Made by a program: the position numbers and the translations under genes. From the NCBI RefSeq assembly GCF_000019185.1, contig NC_010334.1, positions 496,001-560,000 on the forward strand: 64,000 bases of DNA, written 5' to 3'. The stretch is from Shewanella halifaxensis HAW-EB4 (GTDB taxonomy: Bacteria; Pseudomonadota; Gammaproteobacteria; Enterobacterales; Shewanellaceae). Within the stretch, counting starts at the first letter, position 1. Each line of letters starts with the position of its first letter. This document shows positions 16,068 to 25,229 of this stretch, piece after piece. Below the pieces are notes generated by a model. The model made no database searches. It had not been told where the DNA came from and saw nothing but the letters and a program-made list of their open reading frames with translations.

Positions 16068-17795
16068 CAGTTGACTAACATTGGCGCGCTTTACCATAGA
16101 TTGTAAATTATCAAACTGCTGCATACTGGCAAGGCCGATGCTGACCTTGCTGTCATTTTGCCACACCGCCACTATGCCCGATAGCTGCTCGATGACATTG
16201 ATCGCCGCATCCTCTGAAGTATGCGGTAACATGATTAATAGTTGCTGCTCTGATTGCAAAAATAACAGATCTTGCTCTCTCAGTTTGGTCTTTAGTTGCT
16301 CTATCATAACCGCAATGTCGCTACTCAAAACCCCACTTGGATCTAGTACTAATAATGACAGTGGGTAATGTGCATGTTTACTAACGCTAAGCATATCTTC
16401 CAGTTTTTGCTTACCTGTTGCGTTAGGTTTTATCTGAATAGGCTCTTTAGTTTCTGGCGATGTTTTCGGCGTTTGCCTGTGATACCAAGTGATAAAGATA
16501 GCTAAGCTGAATAGAACAAAAATAATCGGCAAGAATGAATTTGGAATTAGCTGCCTGGGCATGACGACGGCGTCGCTACTTTGTAGCTCTTCTGATGCCT
16601 GCTGTTGACGGCTTAAGTCTGATTTTAAATGAGATAACCAGATGTTTTGGATGAAAAGAGCTTCATTTTCAGCGGCCTGAAATTGCTTTAGTTGGTAATC
16701 ATAGGCTAAAGCGAAACTCCCCTTCTCGGCAAAGTATTTAGCCAGTACGGCGTAGCAAAGTTTAAGATCTGTATAGCGGTTTTTTTGATCCGCAATCACT
16801 ATGGCTTCAGTCATCTGCTCTAGGCCTAAGCTCTCTTGACCTTGGGCTAACTTCACTTGGGCTAACAGGTGCAAGGCGCTGATGGTTGCGCTAGCGTTAG
16901 ATTCTTTTTTAAAGGTGTTAATGCTTAAGTGGAGCAGTTGCTCTGCACTACTGTATTTACCGCTGCTAAAGTCAATAAAAGCTATTTGCTTATAGGCTTC
17001 GGCCAATTCAAAAGGGCTGCCGAGCTCGGGAAGTTTGCTTCGTGCTATCTGTACATAATGATCCCTTAGCTTAGGGTGATTATTCGATAGGGCTAGATTA
17101 GCGGCATCAATTGACAAATTAAGTGCTATTTTTCCTGCCGAGCCCTCATCTTTAAGCGCCTTATCTAGAAAGCCATTGGCTTCTTTTTGTTCATTTTCCC
17201 CCATCAGTAATTTAGCCATAGAGACATTTAGGTATGCGATTGGGGTAAGCAGCCACTGTTCATTTTGCTGTTCAACTTGCGGGTAAAGATCTAGCGCTAG
17301 GCGTAAGTCTTCGATCGCCGTGTCGTTATGCTGAACCTTGGCATCTAGCTGACTTCTGAGCCATAGCCCATTAATCAAGGCTTGAGGTTGTTCTAAGCGA
17401 CGAGACAGGGTGATTGAAGAGTGAATTAACGGTAGGGCTTGCTGGTAATTACCGTAGTTAACGTAGGCTTGCGCCATGCAGTTGAGAAAGTAAGGTCGAG
17501 CTTGCTCTAGCTTTAACCGTTTGGCTTTAGCATCGTTAAATCGAGCCAAGTTGATAGCGGCTGCATTCTCACCAAGCTGTAGATAGGTTTCACACTTAAA
17601 TGCGCTCATTCGAAGCTGTAAAACTTTGGGATCTAAATAGGCGTGAAGCTGTTGTTCTATATCGTGGATGTTATTTAATGCCTTGCTCGGATACTGAAAG
17701 ACAGAGGTATTAAGTTGCTCGAGTTGTTCTAAGGTTAATGAATACGCAGGTGAAAGCCACAGCGAAAAGCTGAGGACTATGATACGAAAATCCAT
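16014..17795 (-). CDS. TPR membrane protein with a degenerate GGDEF-like domain
   Basis: 593 residues. There is an N-terminal signal peptide (about 1-19, ending PAYS), a long helical TPR-rich region (about 20-400) expected in the periplasm, one transmembrane segment (421-438), then a cytoplasmic domain (about 460-570). The latter follows the GGDEF fold pattern (PLSLLVLDPSG, LREQDLLFL, IMLPHTSEDAAINVIEQLSG, VSIGLASM), but QSEQQ at 514-518 sits where GGDEF should be. Diguanylate cyclase activity is therefore not expected; a sensory or c-di-GMP-independent role is possible. The last 17 codons are part of an 84-bp tandem array. Confidence 0.75.
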   Translation of the reverse strand: MDFRIIVLSFSLWLSPAYSLTLEQLEQLNTSVFQYPSKALNNIHDIEQQLHAYLDPKVLQLRMSAFKCETYLQLGENAAAINLARFNDAKAKRLKLEQARPYFLNCMAQAYVNYGNYQQALPLIHSSITLSRRLEQPQALINGLWLRSQLDAKVQHNDTAIEDLRLALDLYPQVEQQNEQWLLTPIAYLNVSMAKLLMGENEQKEANGFLDKALKDEGSAGKIALNLSIDAANLALSNNHPKLRDHYVQIARSKLPELGSPFELAEAYKQIAFIDFSSGKYSSAEQLLHLSINTFKKESNASATISALHLLAQVKLAQGQESLGLEQMTEAIVIADQKNRYTDLKLCYAVLAKYFAEKGSFALAYDYQLKQFQAAENEALFIQNIWLSHLKSDLSRQQQASEELQSSDAVVMPRQLIPNSFLPIIFVLFSLAIFITWYHRQTPKTSPETKEPIQIKPNATGKQKLEDMLSVSKHAHYPLSLLVLDPSGVLSSDIAVMIEQLKTKLREQDLLFLQSEQQLLIMLPHTSEDAAINVIEQLSGIVAVWQNDSKVSIGLASMQQFDNLQSMVKRANVSQLRRLKPVSKRFSVTTANE

Positions 17796-18040
17796 TTTAA
17801 AACGCTCCTAAGGGTAACCCTTATCCACTTTCCTTCGAATAAGACCCGCATTATAGCGAATTTAAATAAAATATGCATAAAAAAGCTGATGGCGCGAGAA
17901 TATTGCGACAGGTTGATCATATGTATGCTTTTTTGCGATAAAAAGGCGGGTTTGGATGTTTTTGCGCTGATTTGCGCTCTTTATATCGCTTTTTTGAGCG
18001 ATAATTAGCCTGAAAATAACTGAAGTAAGCGAATTTGTGG

Positions 18041-18069
18041 TTGACACCGATGCTGATGCACGTTAAAAA
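18041..18069 (+). promoter_or_regulatory. candidate leu operon promoter
   Basis: A perfect -35 TTGACA, a 17-bp spacer and TAAAAA (four of six matches to TATAAT), about 105 bp before the leader peptide start. Confidence 0.5.
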
Positions 18070-18173
18070 TTAACCATCCTAGCTATTGCGTTGGGAATAT
18101 TTATCCAATTATTGTGAATAGAAATCACGATAAATAAAAAGTTGTGGCAAAACAGATTAGGCTGAAAAAAGTG

Positions 18174-18242
18174 ATGAAATATAACCGTGTATTACTAGGA
18201 CTCCTTATTCTCATTCTCGCAGACTCTGCGCGGAGGACTTAG
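18174..18242 (+). CDS. leuL: leu operon leader peptide
   Basis: A 22-codon ORF, MKYNRVLLGLLILILADSAR followed by RT. Six leucine codons occur within residues 7-15 (LLGLLILIL), including one CTA. A Leu-rich run ahead of a terminator and leuA is the layout of classical leucine attenuation: ribosome stalling at the Leu codons when charged tRNA-Leu is scarce would prevent the terminator from forming. An in-frame GTG lies one codon upstream of the ATG. Confidence 0.88.
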   Translation: MKYNRVLLGLLILILADSARRT

Positions 18243-18274
18243 TGCTATACGCTTGAAAATAAGCCTGCATTAAT

Positions 18275-18302
18275 AAACCCCGCTAATAACGCGGGGTTTT
18301 TT
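18275..18302 (+). terminator. leu operon attenuator terminator
   Basis: A 9-bp stem (AAACCCCGC / GCGGGGTTT), a 7-nt loop and a T6 tract, 32 bp after the leader stop and 80 bp before leuA. The competing antiterminator pairing was not folded here. Confidence 0.9.
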
Positions 18303-18382
18303 GTATTTATAGCAATCGGTATTAAACGCCAAATAGCTACGAGAACGCATAACCGAACAATGATGTTCAATGGAGAAGATAG

Positions 18383-19954
18383 ATGTCTAACCGAGTGATT
18401 ATATTTGACACCACCTTACGCGATGGTGAGCAAGCATTAGCAGCAAGTTTAACGGTTAAAGAAAAGCTTCAGATTGCACTGGCGTTGGAGCGTTTAGGTG
18501 TTGATGTGATGGAGGTGGGGTTCCCAGTCTCTTCACCAGGTGATTTTGAGTCGGTGCAAACCATTGCAAAAACGATTAAGAATAGCCGCGTATGTGCATT
18601 GTCGAGGGCGTTAGAAAGTGATATCGACGCCGCGGCTCAGGCTTTGTCGGTAGCGGAACAGTTCCGTATTCATACGTTTATCTCGACATCGACCATTCAT
18701 GTTGAAAACAAGTTAAAGCGCTCATTCGATCAAGTGCTCGATATGGCGGTAGGAGCGGTTAAGTACGCGCGCCGATTTACCGATGATGTGGAGTTCTCTT
18801 GTGAAGATGCCGGTCGTACCCCTATCGATAATTTGTGCCGTATGGTGGAAGAGGCCATTAAGGCTGGAGCGCGCACCATTAATATTCCTGACACTGTTGG
18901 TTATACGGTGCCAAGCGAATTTGGCGGCATTATTCAAACCTTGTTTAACCGCGTCCCCAATATTGATCAAGCGGTGATCTCGGTGCATTGCCATGATGAC
19001 TTAGGCTTGTCAGTCGCAAACTCTATTACCGCAGTGCAGCACGGTGCTCGCCAAATTGAATGTACCGTAAACGGCATTGGTGAGCGCGCGGGTAACTGCT
19101 CGCTAGAAGAGATCGCCATGATCTTGTCGACCCGCAAAGGTGAGTTAGGCCTAGAGACGGGGATCAACGCTAAAGAGATCCACCGCACTTCAAGCTTAGT
19201 GAGCCAGCTTTGTAATATGCCAGTGCAAGCAAACAAGGCGATAGTGGGGGCGAATGCCTTTACTCACTCATCGGGTATTCATCAAGACGGCATGCTAAAA
19301 GCGCAAAATACCTATGAGATTATGACGCCTGAGAGTATTGGCCTTAACCGTAATAACTTAAACATGACCTCACGCTCAGGCCGCCACGTTATCAAGCATC
19401 GTATGAGTGAGCTTGGCTATGGTGAGCAAGATTACGATATGGATGTTTTGTATGAAGAGTTTTTAGCTCTAGCAGATAAAAAGGGTCAAGTGTTTGATTA
19501 TGACTTAGAAGCATTGGCCTTTATGGAGGCGCAGGCTGAAGACGATGATCATTTTGAACTGCAGCAATTGGTTGTGCATTCAGACTCAACCGAAGGCAGC
19601 GCAACAGCCACGGTAAAAGTGGCGGTTAATGGTGAGACGATTACCGAAGCCGCAACGGGTAACGGTCCTGTCGATGCGGCGTATAAGGCGGTTGCCCGTG
19701 CTAGTGGCTGTAAAACCAACATCACCAGTTACCAGTTAAGTGCAAAAGGCGAAGGTCACAATGCGTTAGGCCAAGTGGATATTACCGCCAAGTATCGCGA
19801 GCAAAACTTCCATGGTGTGGGCTTAGCAACTGATGTGGTTGAAGCCTCTGCCAAGGCCTTAATCCATGTGATGAACTTGACATGGCGCGCCGATAAAGTG
19901 GCTGATTGCAAACAGCGTATCCAACAGAATAAACAAGAGTTCGGCAGCGTATAA
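18383..19954 (+). CDS. leuA: 2-isopropylmalate synthase
   Basis: LeuA, 523 residues (E. coli 523), condenses acetyl-CoA with 2-oxoisovalerate, the committed step of leucine synthesis. The N-terminal HMGL-like TIM barrel has FDTTLRDGEQA (8-18) with the metal-binding aspartate, SVHCHDDLG, and the NGIGERAGN active-site motif. The C-terminal leucine-binding allosteric domain starts near residue 395. It is the first gene of leuABCD, and the leader-attenuator lies immediately upstream. Confidence 0.97.
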   Translation: MSNRVIIFDTTLRDGEQALAASLTVKEKLQIALALERLGVDVMEVGFPVSSPGDFESVQTIAKTIKNSRVCALSRALESDIDAAAQALSVAEQFRIHTFISTSTIHVENKLKRSFDQVLDMAVGAVKYARRFTDDVEFSCEDAGRTPIDNLCRMVEEAIKAGARTINIPDTVGYTVPSEFGGIIQTLFNRVPNIDQAVISVHCHDDLGLSVANSITAVQHGARQIECTVNGIGERAGNCSLEEIAMILSTRKGELGLETGINAKEIHRTSSLVSQLCNMPVQANKAIVGANAFTHSSGIHQDGMLKAQNTYEIMTPESIGLNRNNLNMTSRSGRHVIKHRMSELGYGEQDYDMDVLYEEFLALADKKGQVFDYDLEALAFMEAQAEDDDHFELQQLVVHSDSTEGSATATVKVAVNGETITEAATGNGPVDAAYKAVARASGCKTNITSYQLSAKGEGHNALGQVDITAKYREQNFHGVGLATDVVEASAKALIHVMNLTWRADKVADCKQRIQQNKQEFGSV

Positions 19955-20032
19955 GCTTGCCCATTTAATGTCACCCAATACTTATAAATTGAAAATTAAA
20001 TTAAAGAGCAAATTACAGGAGTTAGCTGACGT

Positions 20033-21127
20033 ATGAGTTATCAGATTGCAGTACTGGCGGGAGATGGCATAGGGCCAGAAGTGATGGTTGAAGCGCGCAA
20101 AGTGCTAAAGGCAACAGAAGAGCGTTTTGCACTGTCTATTGAATATACCGAGTACGATGTGGGTGGCGCGGCTATCGATAATCATGGTTGCCCGCTACCT
20201 GATGCCACGCTTAAAGGGTGTGAAGCGGCCGATGCGATTTTATTTGGCTCTGTTGGCGGCCCGAAGTGGGAGCACCTTGCGCCTAACGATCAACCTGAGC
20301 GCGGTGCACTACTTCCTCTTCGTGGTCACTTTGAGTTGTTTTGTAATATGCGCCCGGCAAAGCTACATGCGGGTCTTGAGCATATGTCACCACTACGCAG
20401 CGACATCTCTTCTCGTGGTTTCGATGTGCTTTGTGTGCGTGAGCTAACCAGTGGTATTTACTTTGGTAAGCCAAAAGGTCGCATAGGAGAAGGTGAGAAT
20501 GAAGAAGCGTTCGATACTATGCGCTATAGCCGCAAAGAGATCAGACGTATCGCAAAAATCGCCTTCGAGACTGCGCAAGGTCGCCGTAAAAAAGTCACTT
20601 CAGTCGATAAAGCCAATGTACTCGCTTGTTCAGTTTTATGGCGAGAAGTGGTTGAAGAGGTTGCTAAAGACTTTCCAGATGTCGAGCTCGAGCATATCTA
20701 TATCGATAACGCGACGATGCAGTTACTACGTCGTCCAGATGAATTTGATGTCATGCTGTGCTCTAACCTTTTCGGCGACATCATCTCAGATGAAATTGCC
20801 ATGCTAACAGGCTCTATGGGTTTGCTTTCTTCTATCAGTATGAATAGCGCAGGCTTTGGTTTATATGAGCCTGCGGGTGGTAGTGCGCCTGATATTGCCG
20901 GTCAAGGCATTGCTAACCCTGTGGCGCAAATCCTTTCTGCAGCGCTATTACTACGTCATAGCCTCAAGCAGGAAGAGGCGGCGACAGTAATAGAGAATGC
21001 AGTCGGTAAAGCCTTGAGCGATGGTTATCTAACGGGTGAGCTACTCGCAATTGAAGAGCGCCATAATGCAAAATCAACCAGTGAGATGGGTGACTATATT
21101 GCCAAGCTTGTGCGAGAAGGAGTGTAA
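20033..21127 (+). CDS. leuB: 3-isopropylmalate dehydrogenase
   Basis: LeuB, 364 residues (E. coli 363), oxidatively decarboxylates 3-isopropylmalate with NAD. The N-terminus IAVLAGDGIGPEVM is the nucleotide-side signature, and the metal-binding block NLFGDIISDEIAMLTGSMG is intact. It begins 78 bp after leuA with AGGAG before the ATG and ends 2 bp before leuC. Confidence 0.97.
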   Translation: MSYQIAVLAGDGIGPEVMVEARKVLKATEERFALSIEYTEYDVGGAAIDNHGCPLPDATLKGCEAADAILFGSVGGPKWEHLAPNDQPERGALLPLRGHFELFCNMRPAKLHAGLEHMSPLRSDISSRGFDVLCVRELTSGIYFGKPKGRIGEGENEEAFDTMRYSRKEIRRIAKIAFETAQGRRKKVTSVDKANVLACSVLWREVVEEVAKDFPDVELEHIYIDNATMQLLRRPDEFDVMLCSNLFGDIISDEIAMLTGSMGLLSSISMNSAGFGLYEPAGGSAPDIAGQGIANPVAQILSAALLLRHSLKQEEAATVIENAVGKALSDGYLTGELLAIEERHNAKSTSEMGDYIAKLVREGV

Positions 21128-21129
21128 CC

Positions 21130-22530
21130 ATGGCGAAGACATTGTATGAAAAGGTATGGGATAACCATATTGTGTTTGCTGGCGAAGGTGAGGCGCCAAT
21201 CATCTATGTAGATAGGCATTTAGTGCATGAGGTGACGTCTCCACAAGCCTTTAGTGGCTTAAAAGTGGCGGGCCGCAAGTTACGTGCGCCAGAAAAAACC
21301 TTCGCCACCATGGATCACAATACTTCAACTACAAGTGCAAGTTTAGATGCGTTAAGCCCAATGGCGCGAACGCAAGTTGAAACGCTTGAGCGAAACTGTA
21401 AAGAGTTTGGCGTGCGTCTTTATGATATCCACCATAAAAACCAGGGTATTGTGCATGTGATGGGGCCGGAGTTAGGTATTACTCTACCGGGCACTGTGAT
21501 TGTCTGTGGTGACTCCCACACCGCAACCCATGGCGCTTTTGGTGCGCTTGCCTTTGGTATTGGCACCTCGGAAGTTGAGCATGTGATGGCAACGCAGACT
21601 TTGCGTCAGCTTAAAGCTAAGACGATGAAAATTGAGGTGCGTGGCAAAGTGGCTGATGGTATTACGGCTAAAGATATCGTGCTGGCGATTATTGGTAAAA
21701 TTGGTATGGACGGCGGTACAGGCTACGTGGTCGAGTTCTGTGGTGAGGCGATTGAAGCCTTGTCGATGGAGGGGCGGATGACGGTTTGTAATATGGCCAT
21801 CGAAATGGGCGCTAAAGCGGGCATGATCGCACCCGATACCACTACTGCTGAGTACTTAGAGGGTCGCGAGTTTGCACCTAAAGGAGCAAGTTGGGAGCAG
21901 GCGGTTGAAGCATGGAGTCAGTTAAAGACTGATGCCGATGCAGTATTTGATGCCACTGTTGTGATTGAAGCTAAAGATATTGCCCCGCAATTAACCTGGG
22001 GGACTAACCCTGGCCAAGTGGTTGCGATTGATCAGCTTGTGCCTAACCCGTTAGATGCCACCAATCCTACCGTGCGTACCAGTATTGAAAATGCCTTACA
22101 GTACGTTGATTTAACCGCAGGCACCTTGATGACAGATGTCAGTATTAACAAGGTGTTTATCGGTTCATGTACTAATTCTCGCATTGAAGATCTGCGCGCT
22201 GCAGCGGTGCATGCCAAAGGCCGCAAGGTTGCTGACGGGGTTAAAGCTATCGTGGTACCCGGGTCGGGCCTAGTGAAAGAGCAAGCAGAAGCAGAGGGTT
22301 TAGATAAGATCTTTTTGGAAGCGGGCTTTGAGTGGCGCTTACCGGGATGCTCTATGTGTTTGGCAATGAACGATGACAAGTTAGAGGTGGGCGATCGCTG
22401 CGCGTCGACCAGTAATCGTAATTTTGAAGGTCGACAAGGGCGTGGTAGCCGTACTCACTTAGTGAGCCCTGCCATGGCGGCAGCTGCAGCCGTTGCAGGC
22501 CATTTTGTTGATATTCGTAAACCATACTAG
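21130..22530 (+). CDS. leuC: 3-isopropylmalate dehydratase large subunit
   Basis: LeuC, 466 residues (E. coli 466), forms isopropylmalate isomerase with LeuD. It is an aconitase-type [4Fe-4S] enzyme. The cluster cysteines are visible in GSCTNSRIEDL (about residue 347) and GCSMC (about 407-410). CGDSHTATHGAFGALAFGIG is the typical N-terminal signature. Its ATG is 2 bp after the leuB stop, so translation is probably coupled. Confidence 0.97.
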   Translation: MAKTLYEKVWDNHIVFAGEGEAPIIYVDRHLVHEVTSPQAFSGLKVAGRKLRAPEKTFATMDHNTSTTSASLDALSPMARTQVETLERNCKEFGVRLYDIHHKNQGIVHVMGPELGITLPGTVIVCGDSHTATHGAFGALAFGIGTSEVEHVMATQTLRQLKAKTMKIEVRGKVADGITAKDIVLAIIGKIGMDGGTGYVVEFCGEAIEALSMEGRMTVCNMAIEMGAKAGMIAPDTTTAEYLEGREFAPKGASWEQAVEAWSQLKTDADAVFDATVVIEAKDIAPQLTWGTNPGQVVAIDQLVPNPLDATNPTVRTSIENALQYVDLTAGTLMTDVSINKVFIGSCTNSRIEDLRAAAVHAKGRKVADGVKAIVVPGSGLVKEQAEAEGLDKIFLEAGFEWRLPGCSMCLAMNDDKLEVGDRCASTSNRNFEGRQGRGSRTHLVSPAMAAAAAVAGHFVDIRKPY

Positions 22531-22539
22531 GAGAGCAGC

Positions 22540-23145
22540 ATGCAACCATTTATTTCACATACAGGGCTTGCGGTTATCTTAGATAGTGCAAACGTCGATA
22601 CCGACCAGATTATCCCTAAACAATTTTTGTCTAAGGTGACCCGAGACGGCTTTGGTGTTCACTTATTTCATGATTGGCGTTATCTCGATGAGGCTGGCGA
22701 TAAGCCAAACCCAGATTTTAATCTGAATCAGCCTCGATATAAGGGGGCGTCTATTCTGGTGTCGCAGGAAAATTTTGGCTGTGGTTCAAGCCGAGAACAC
22801 GCGCCATGGGCATTGGCTGATTTTGGTTTTAAGGTGATTATTGCGCCTAGTTTTGCCGATATCTTTTATGGCAACTCAATCAACAATGGTTTGTTGCCTG
22901 TCAGGTTAACCGATGCCGAAGTTAAACAGCTTATGGCTGAGGTTGAGGCTAAAGAAGGGGCTGAGATCGATGTTGATCTACAAGCATTGACTGTGACGAG
23001 TCCATCAGGCGCTTTATTCCATTTTGAAATTGCTCAGTCGGCAAGGCATAACTTATTAAATGGATTAGATGCGATTGGGTTAACGCTGTCACACGTCGAT
23101 ACGATTGCTAATTATGAAGCTAACATTCCATCTTGGAGAGGCTGA
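22540..23145 (+). CDS. leuD: 3-isopropylmalate dehydratase small subunit
   Basis: LeuD, 201 residues (E. coli 201), is the swivelling-domain partner of LeuC. The motifs NVDTDQIIPKQFLS near the N-terminus and NFGCGSSREHAPWAL in the middle are characteristic. It starts 9 bp after leuC with AGGAGAG upstream, and a hairpin follows 60 bp after the stop, ending the leu operon. Confidence 0.97.
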   Translation: MQPFISHTGLAVILDSANVDTDQIIPKQFLSKVTRDGFGVHLFHDWRYLDEAGDKPNPDFNLNQPRYKGASILVSQENFGCGSSREHAPWALADFGFKVIIAPSFADIFYGNSINNGLLPVRLTDAEVKQLMAEVEAKEGAEIDVDLQALTVTSPSGALFHFEIAQSARHNLLNGLDAIGLTLSHVDTIANYEANIPSWRG

Positions 23146-23171
23146 TAGCATTGAAATAGTACCTAAAAGTT

Positions 23172-23188
23172 AGCGTACATATGTACCA
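23172..23188. promoter_or_regulatory. FabR-like palindrome, copy 1
   Basis: AGCGTACATATGTACCA carries the perfect 12-bp palindrome GTACATATGTAC. It resembles the FabR operator consensus (AGCGTACANNTGTACGYT, from memory). It lies between the leuD stop and its terminator. Confidence 0.5.
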
Positions 23189-23204
23189 TTATTGAGTTTT
23201 GCTG

Positions 23205-23233
23205 AAGCCATTTAGATTTTTTATAAATGGCTT
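23205..23233 (+). terminator. leu operon terminator
   Basis: A 10-bp perfect stem (AAGCCATTTA / TAAATGGCTT) with a 9-nt T-rich loop, followed by TGTTTAATTTA. The tail is imperfect, so termination may be moderate. Confidence 0.6.
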
Positions 23234-23364
23234 TGTTTAATTTAGCCTTTGCTTTATTTGCTTAGCGATTGTTTTTATTGTTTTAAATTTTTTCGCCTTT
23301 CCGGTTCGCTGTCACATGATAAAGGTGGTAGTTTTTTTCACTGCTATTTGGTTAAATTTATAGA

Positions 23365-23378
23365 GTACATATGTACCA
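23365..23378. promoter_or_regulatory. FabR-like palindrome, copy 2
   Basis: A second GTACATATGTAC at 23365-23376, exactly 190 bp after the first. The 18-bp context TAGNGTACATATGTACCA is identical in both apart from one base. It lies about 195 bp upstream of the fadL promoter candidate. The rest of the 513-bp gap is AT-rich with no gene seen. Confidence 0.55.
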
Positions 23379-23569
23379 CGGCATTTCCGTGCTTATCCTT
23401 TTGATTATCATCCTTATTTGTTTACCTTGGTTATCGGTTTTCAATGTTGTTCAGCGACGCAAACTGCCTATGTTGATACTGTTTTTGTGTTTTAAAATGT
23501 GACCTATCCTAGCTTTCTCCTGCTTATAGTTATTTTTGCCAGTGTTTTGTGCTGTTTTTTATAAAGTAC

Positions 23570-23597
23570 TTGAAAAGATATTCTGCAGTTGTAAAAT
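23570..23597 (+). promoter_or_regulatory. candidate fadL promoter
   Basis: TTGAAA, a 16-bp spacer and TAAAAT, about 60 bp before the fadL start. Confidence 0.55.
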
Positions 23598-23658
23598 CGC
23601 CGCCATTAAAAAGTGGAGTTAATACTCTACTTCTTGTTAACATAATTAGAGATAACAA

Positions 23659-24945
23659 ATGAATAAGCGTTTAATAACTCTTGCTGTTAGTGCAGCACTT
23701 TTGGGGACAGTTACACAGGTTCAAGCTGCTGGCTTTCAATTGGCTGAATACTCTGCAACTGGGTTAGGTCGTGCGTACGCTGGTGAAGCTGCGATGGCCG
23801 ATAACGCTGCGGCGCAATTTCGTAACCCTGCGATGCTAACTTATCTTGAAGGTACTCAGGTGAGCACGGGTGCGATTTTGGTTATGCCGGATATTGATGT
23901 CGACGGTGAAGTGACATCAAATGGTGTTACCACACCATCATCAGCAAAAGACATCGCAGGCGATGCCGTTGTACCAAACTTCTACGTTTCTCATCAGTTA
24001 AATGAGCAGTGGTATTTAGGTCTAGCGTTAGGTAGCAACTTTGGTATGGCTACAGAACTAGACGATAGTTTCCTTGGCACCCAGTTTGGTAACGAAGCCT
24101 CAATTATGGCAATCGAAATTAACCCAAATGTGGCTTACCGTATTAATGAGCAGTTCAGCGTCGGTGCTGGTGTTCGCTTGGTATTAGGCGAAGGTAGCTT
24201 TGGTGCACAAGCGCCAGTTTCTCAAGGGCCTTTGCAAGGTAAAACGCTTAAGTACATGGAAGGCGATGATATCTCTTGGGGTTGGCAGTTAGGCGGTGCT
24301 TGGCAGATTAACGCCAACAATCGTATTGGCTTTAACTATCGCTCTGAAGTTGAACAAAACCTTGAAGGCGAAGCCAAAGGTTTAGGTTTTGACGTTGCAA
24401 TGATTATGCAAGGCAAAGCACCTTCAAGTCAGTATGCGGGCTCTATGGAGTTGGCGTTACCAGCGACTGCTGAAATTGCTAGCTTCCATCAATTGACCGA
24501 TAAGCTTGCTATCCATGCCAGTGTTAACTGGACCGATTGGAGCTCATTTGAAAAGCTTGAAGCAATGATCCCTGAGATCTCAGCTGACCCAATCTTAGTG
24601 AAGCAAGAGAACTGGGAAGATAACTACCGTTTTGCCGTTGGTGCAACTTACCAGTTATCACAAAAATCGACCCTAAGAACTGGTGTTGCTTATGACCAAG
24701 CTGCTGTTTCTGATGCTAACCGTACAACTACCATTCCAGAAGTTGACCGTTTATGGTTGAGTGTGGGCTACGGTTACCAGTATAGCGACAACCTAGATTT
24801 CGATTTTGGTGCAACTTATATTTTTGCTGACGAGTCTCCAATTCATGAGCACGACGAACAATCTGCCATGTTTGGTGGTACGTTTGAAGGTCAAGTTAGC
24901 GGCAACATCATTCTTGTTGGTGTTCAGGCGACTTACCGCTTCTAA
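23659..24945 (+). CDS. fadL: FadL/OmpP1-family outer-membrane transport protein
   Basis: 428 residues. The signal peptide (1-23, ending TQVQA) is followed by AGFQLAEYSATGLGRAYAGEAAMADNA, split here only by readability, which is the conserved FadL hatch N-terminus. The rest is beta-strand rich and ends in an aromatic residue (ATYRF), as expected for a 14-strand outer-membrane barrel. The family takes up long-chain fatty acids and other hydrophobic compounds; the exact substrate is not shown by sequence. Bounded by two FabR-like palindromes upstream and a terminator downstream. Confidence 0.88.
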   Translation: MNKRLITLAVSAALLGTVTQVQAAGFQLAEYSATGLGRAYAGEAAMADNAAAQFRNPAMLTYLEGTQVSTGAILVMPDIDVDGEVTSNGVTTPSSAKDIAGDAVVPNFYVSHQLNEQWYLGLALGSNFGMATELDDSFLGTQFGNEASIMAIEINPNVAYRINEQFSVGAGVRLVLGEGSFGAQAPVSQGPLQGKTLKYMEGDDISWGWQLGGAWQINANNRIGFNYRSEVEQNLEGEAKGLGFDVAMIMQGKAPSSQYAGSMELALPATAEIASFHQLTDKLAIHASVNWTDWSSFEKLEAMIPEISADPILVKQENWEDNYRFAVGATYQLSQKSTLRTGVAYDQAAVSDANRTTTIPEVDRLWLSVGYGYQYSDNLDFDFGATYIFADESPIHEHDEQSAMFGGTFEGQVSGNIILVGVQATYRF

Positions 24946-25011
24946 TTTAACGCTCCAGTACGGATTTGCCTTAGCCAACGCTAAGGTGTGTTAGCCCTTA
25001 TGGTGTTAACC

Positions 25012-25039
25012 AAAAGCCTCGCATATGCGGGGCTTTTTT
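25012..25039 (+). terminator. fadL terminator
   Basis: A 12-bp stem (AAAAGCCTCGCA / TGCGGGGCTTTT, one T-G pair) with a very short loop, followed by a T6 run; 66 bp after the fadL stop. Confidence 0.88.
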
Positions 25040-25229
25040 GTTTTCAGCCCTAAACCACCCACTTCAGAGTTTAATGCTGATTTTGACTCAGCTGCAGCCG
25101 AGTTGGATGAGTGGTCAGTTTCGTGGTAAAAAAGAATAACGGCTGAGGTAATAATGTCTCAATGACCTCCTTGCTGTGTACAATTCTATCCATTCGCCCT
25201 AAAGCATCAAAATAAATAAGAGGTTCACC

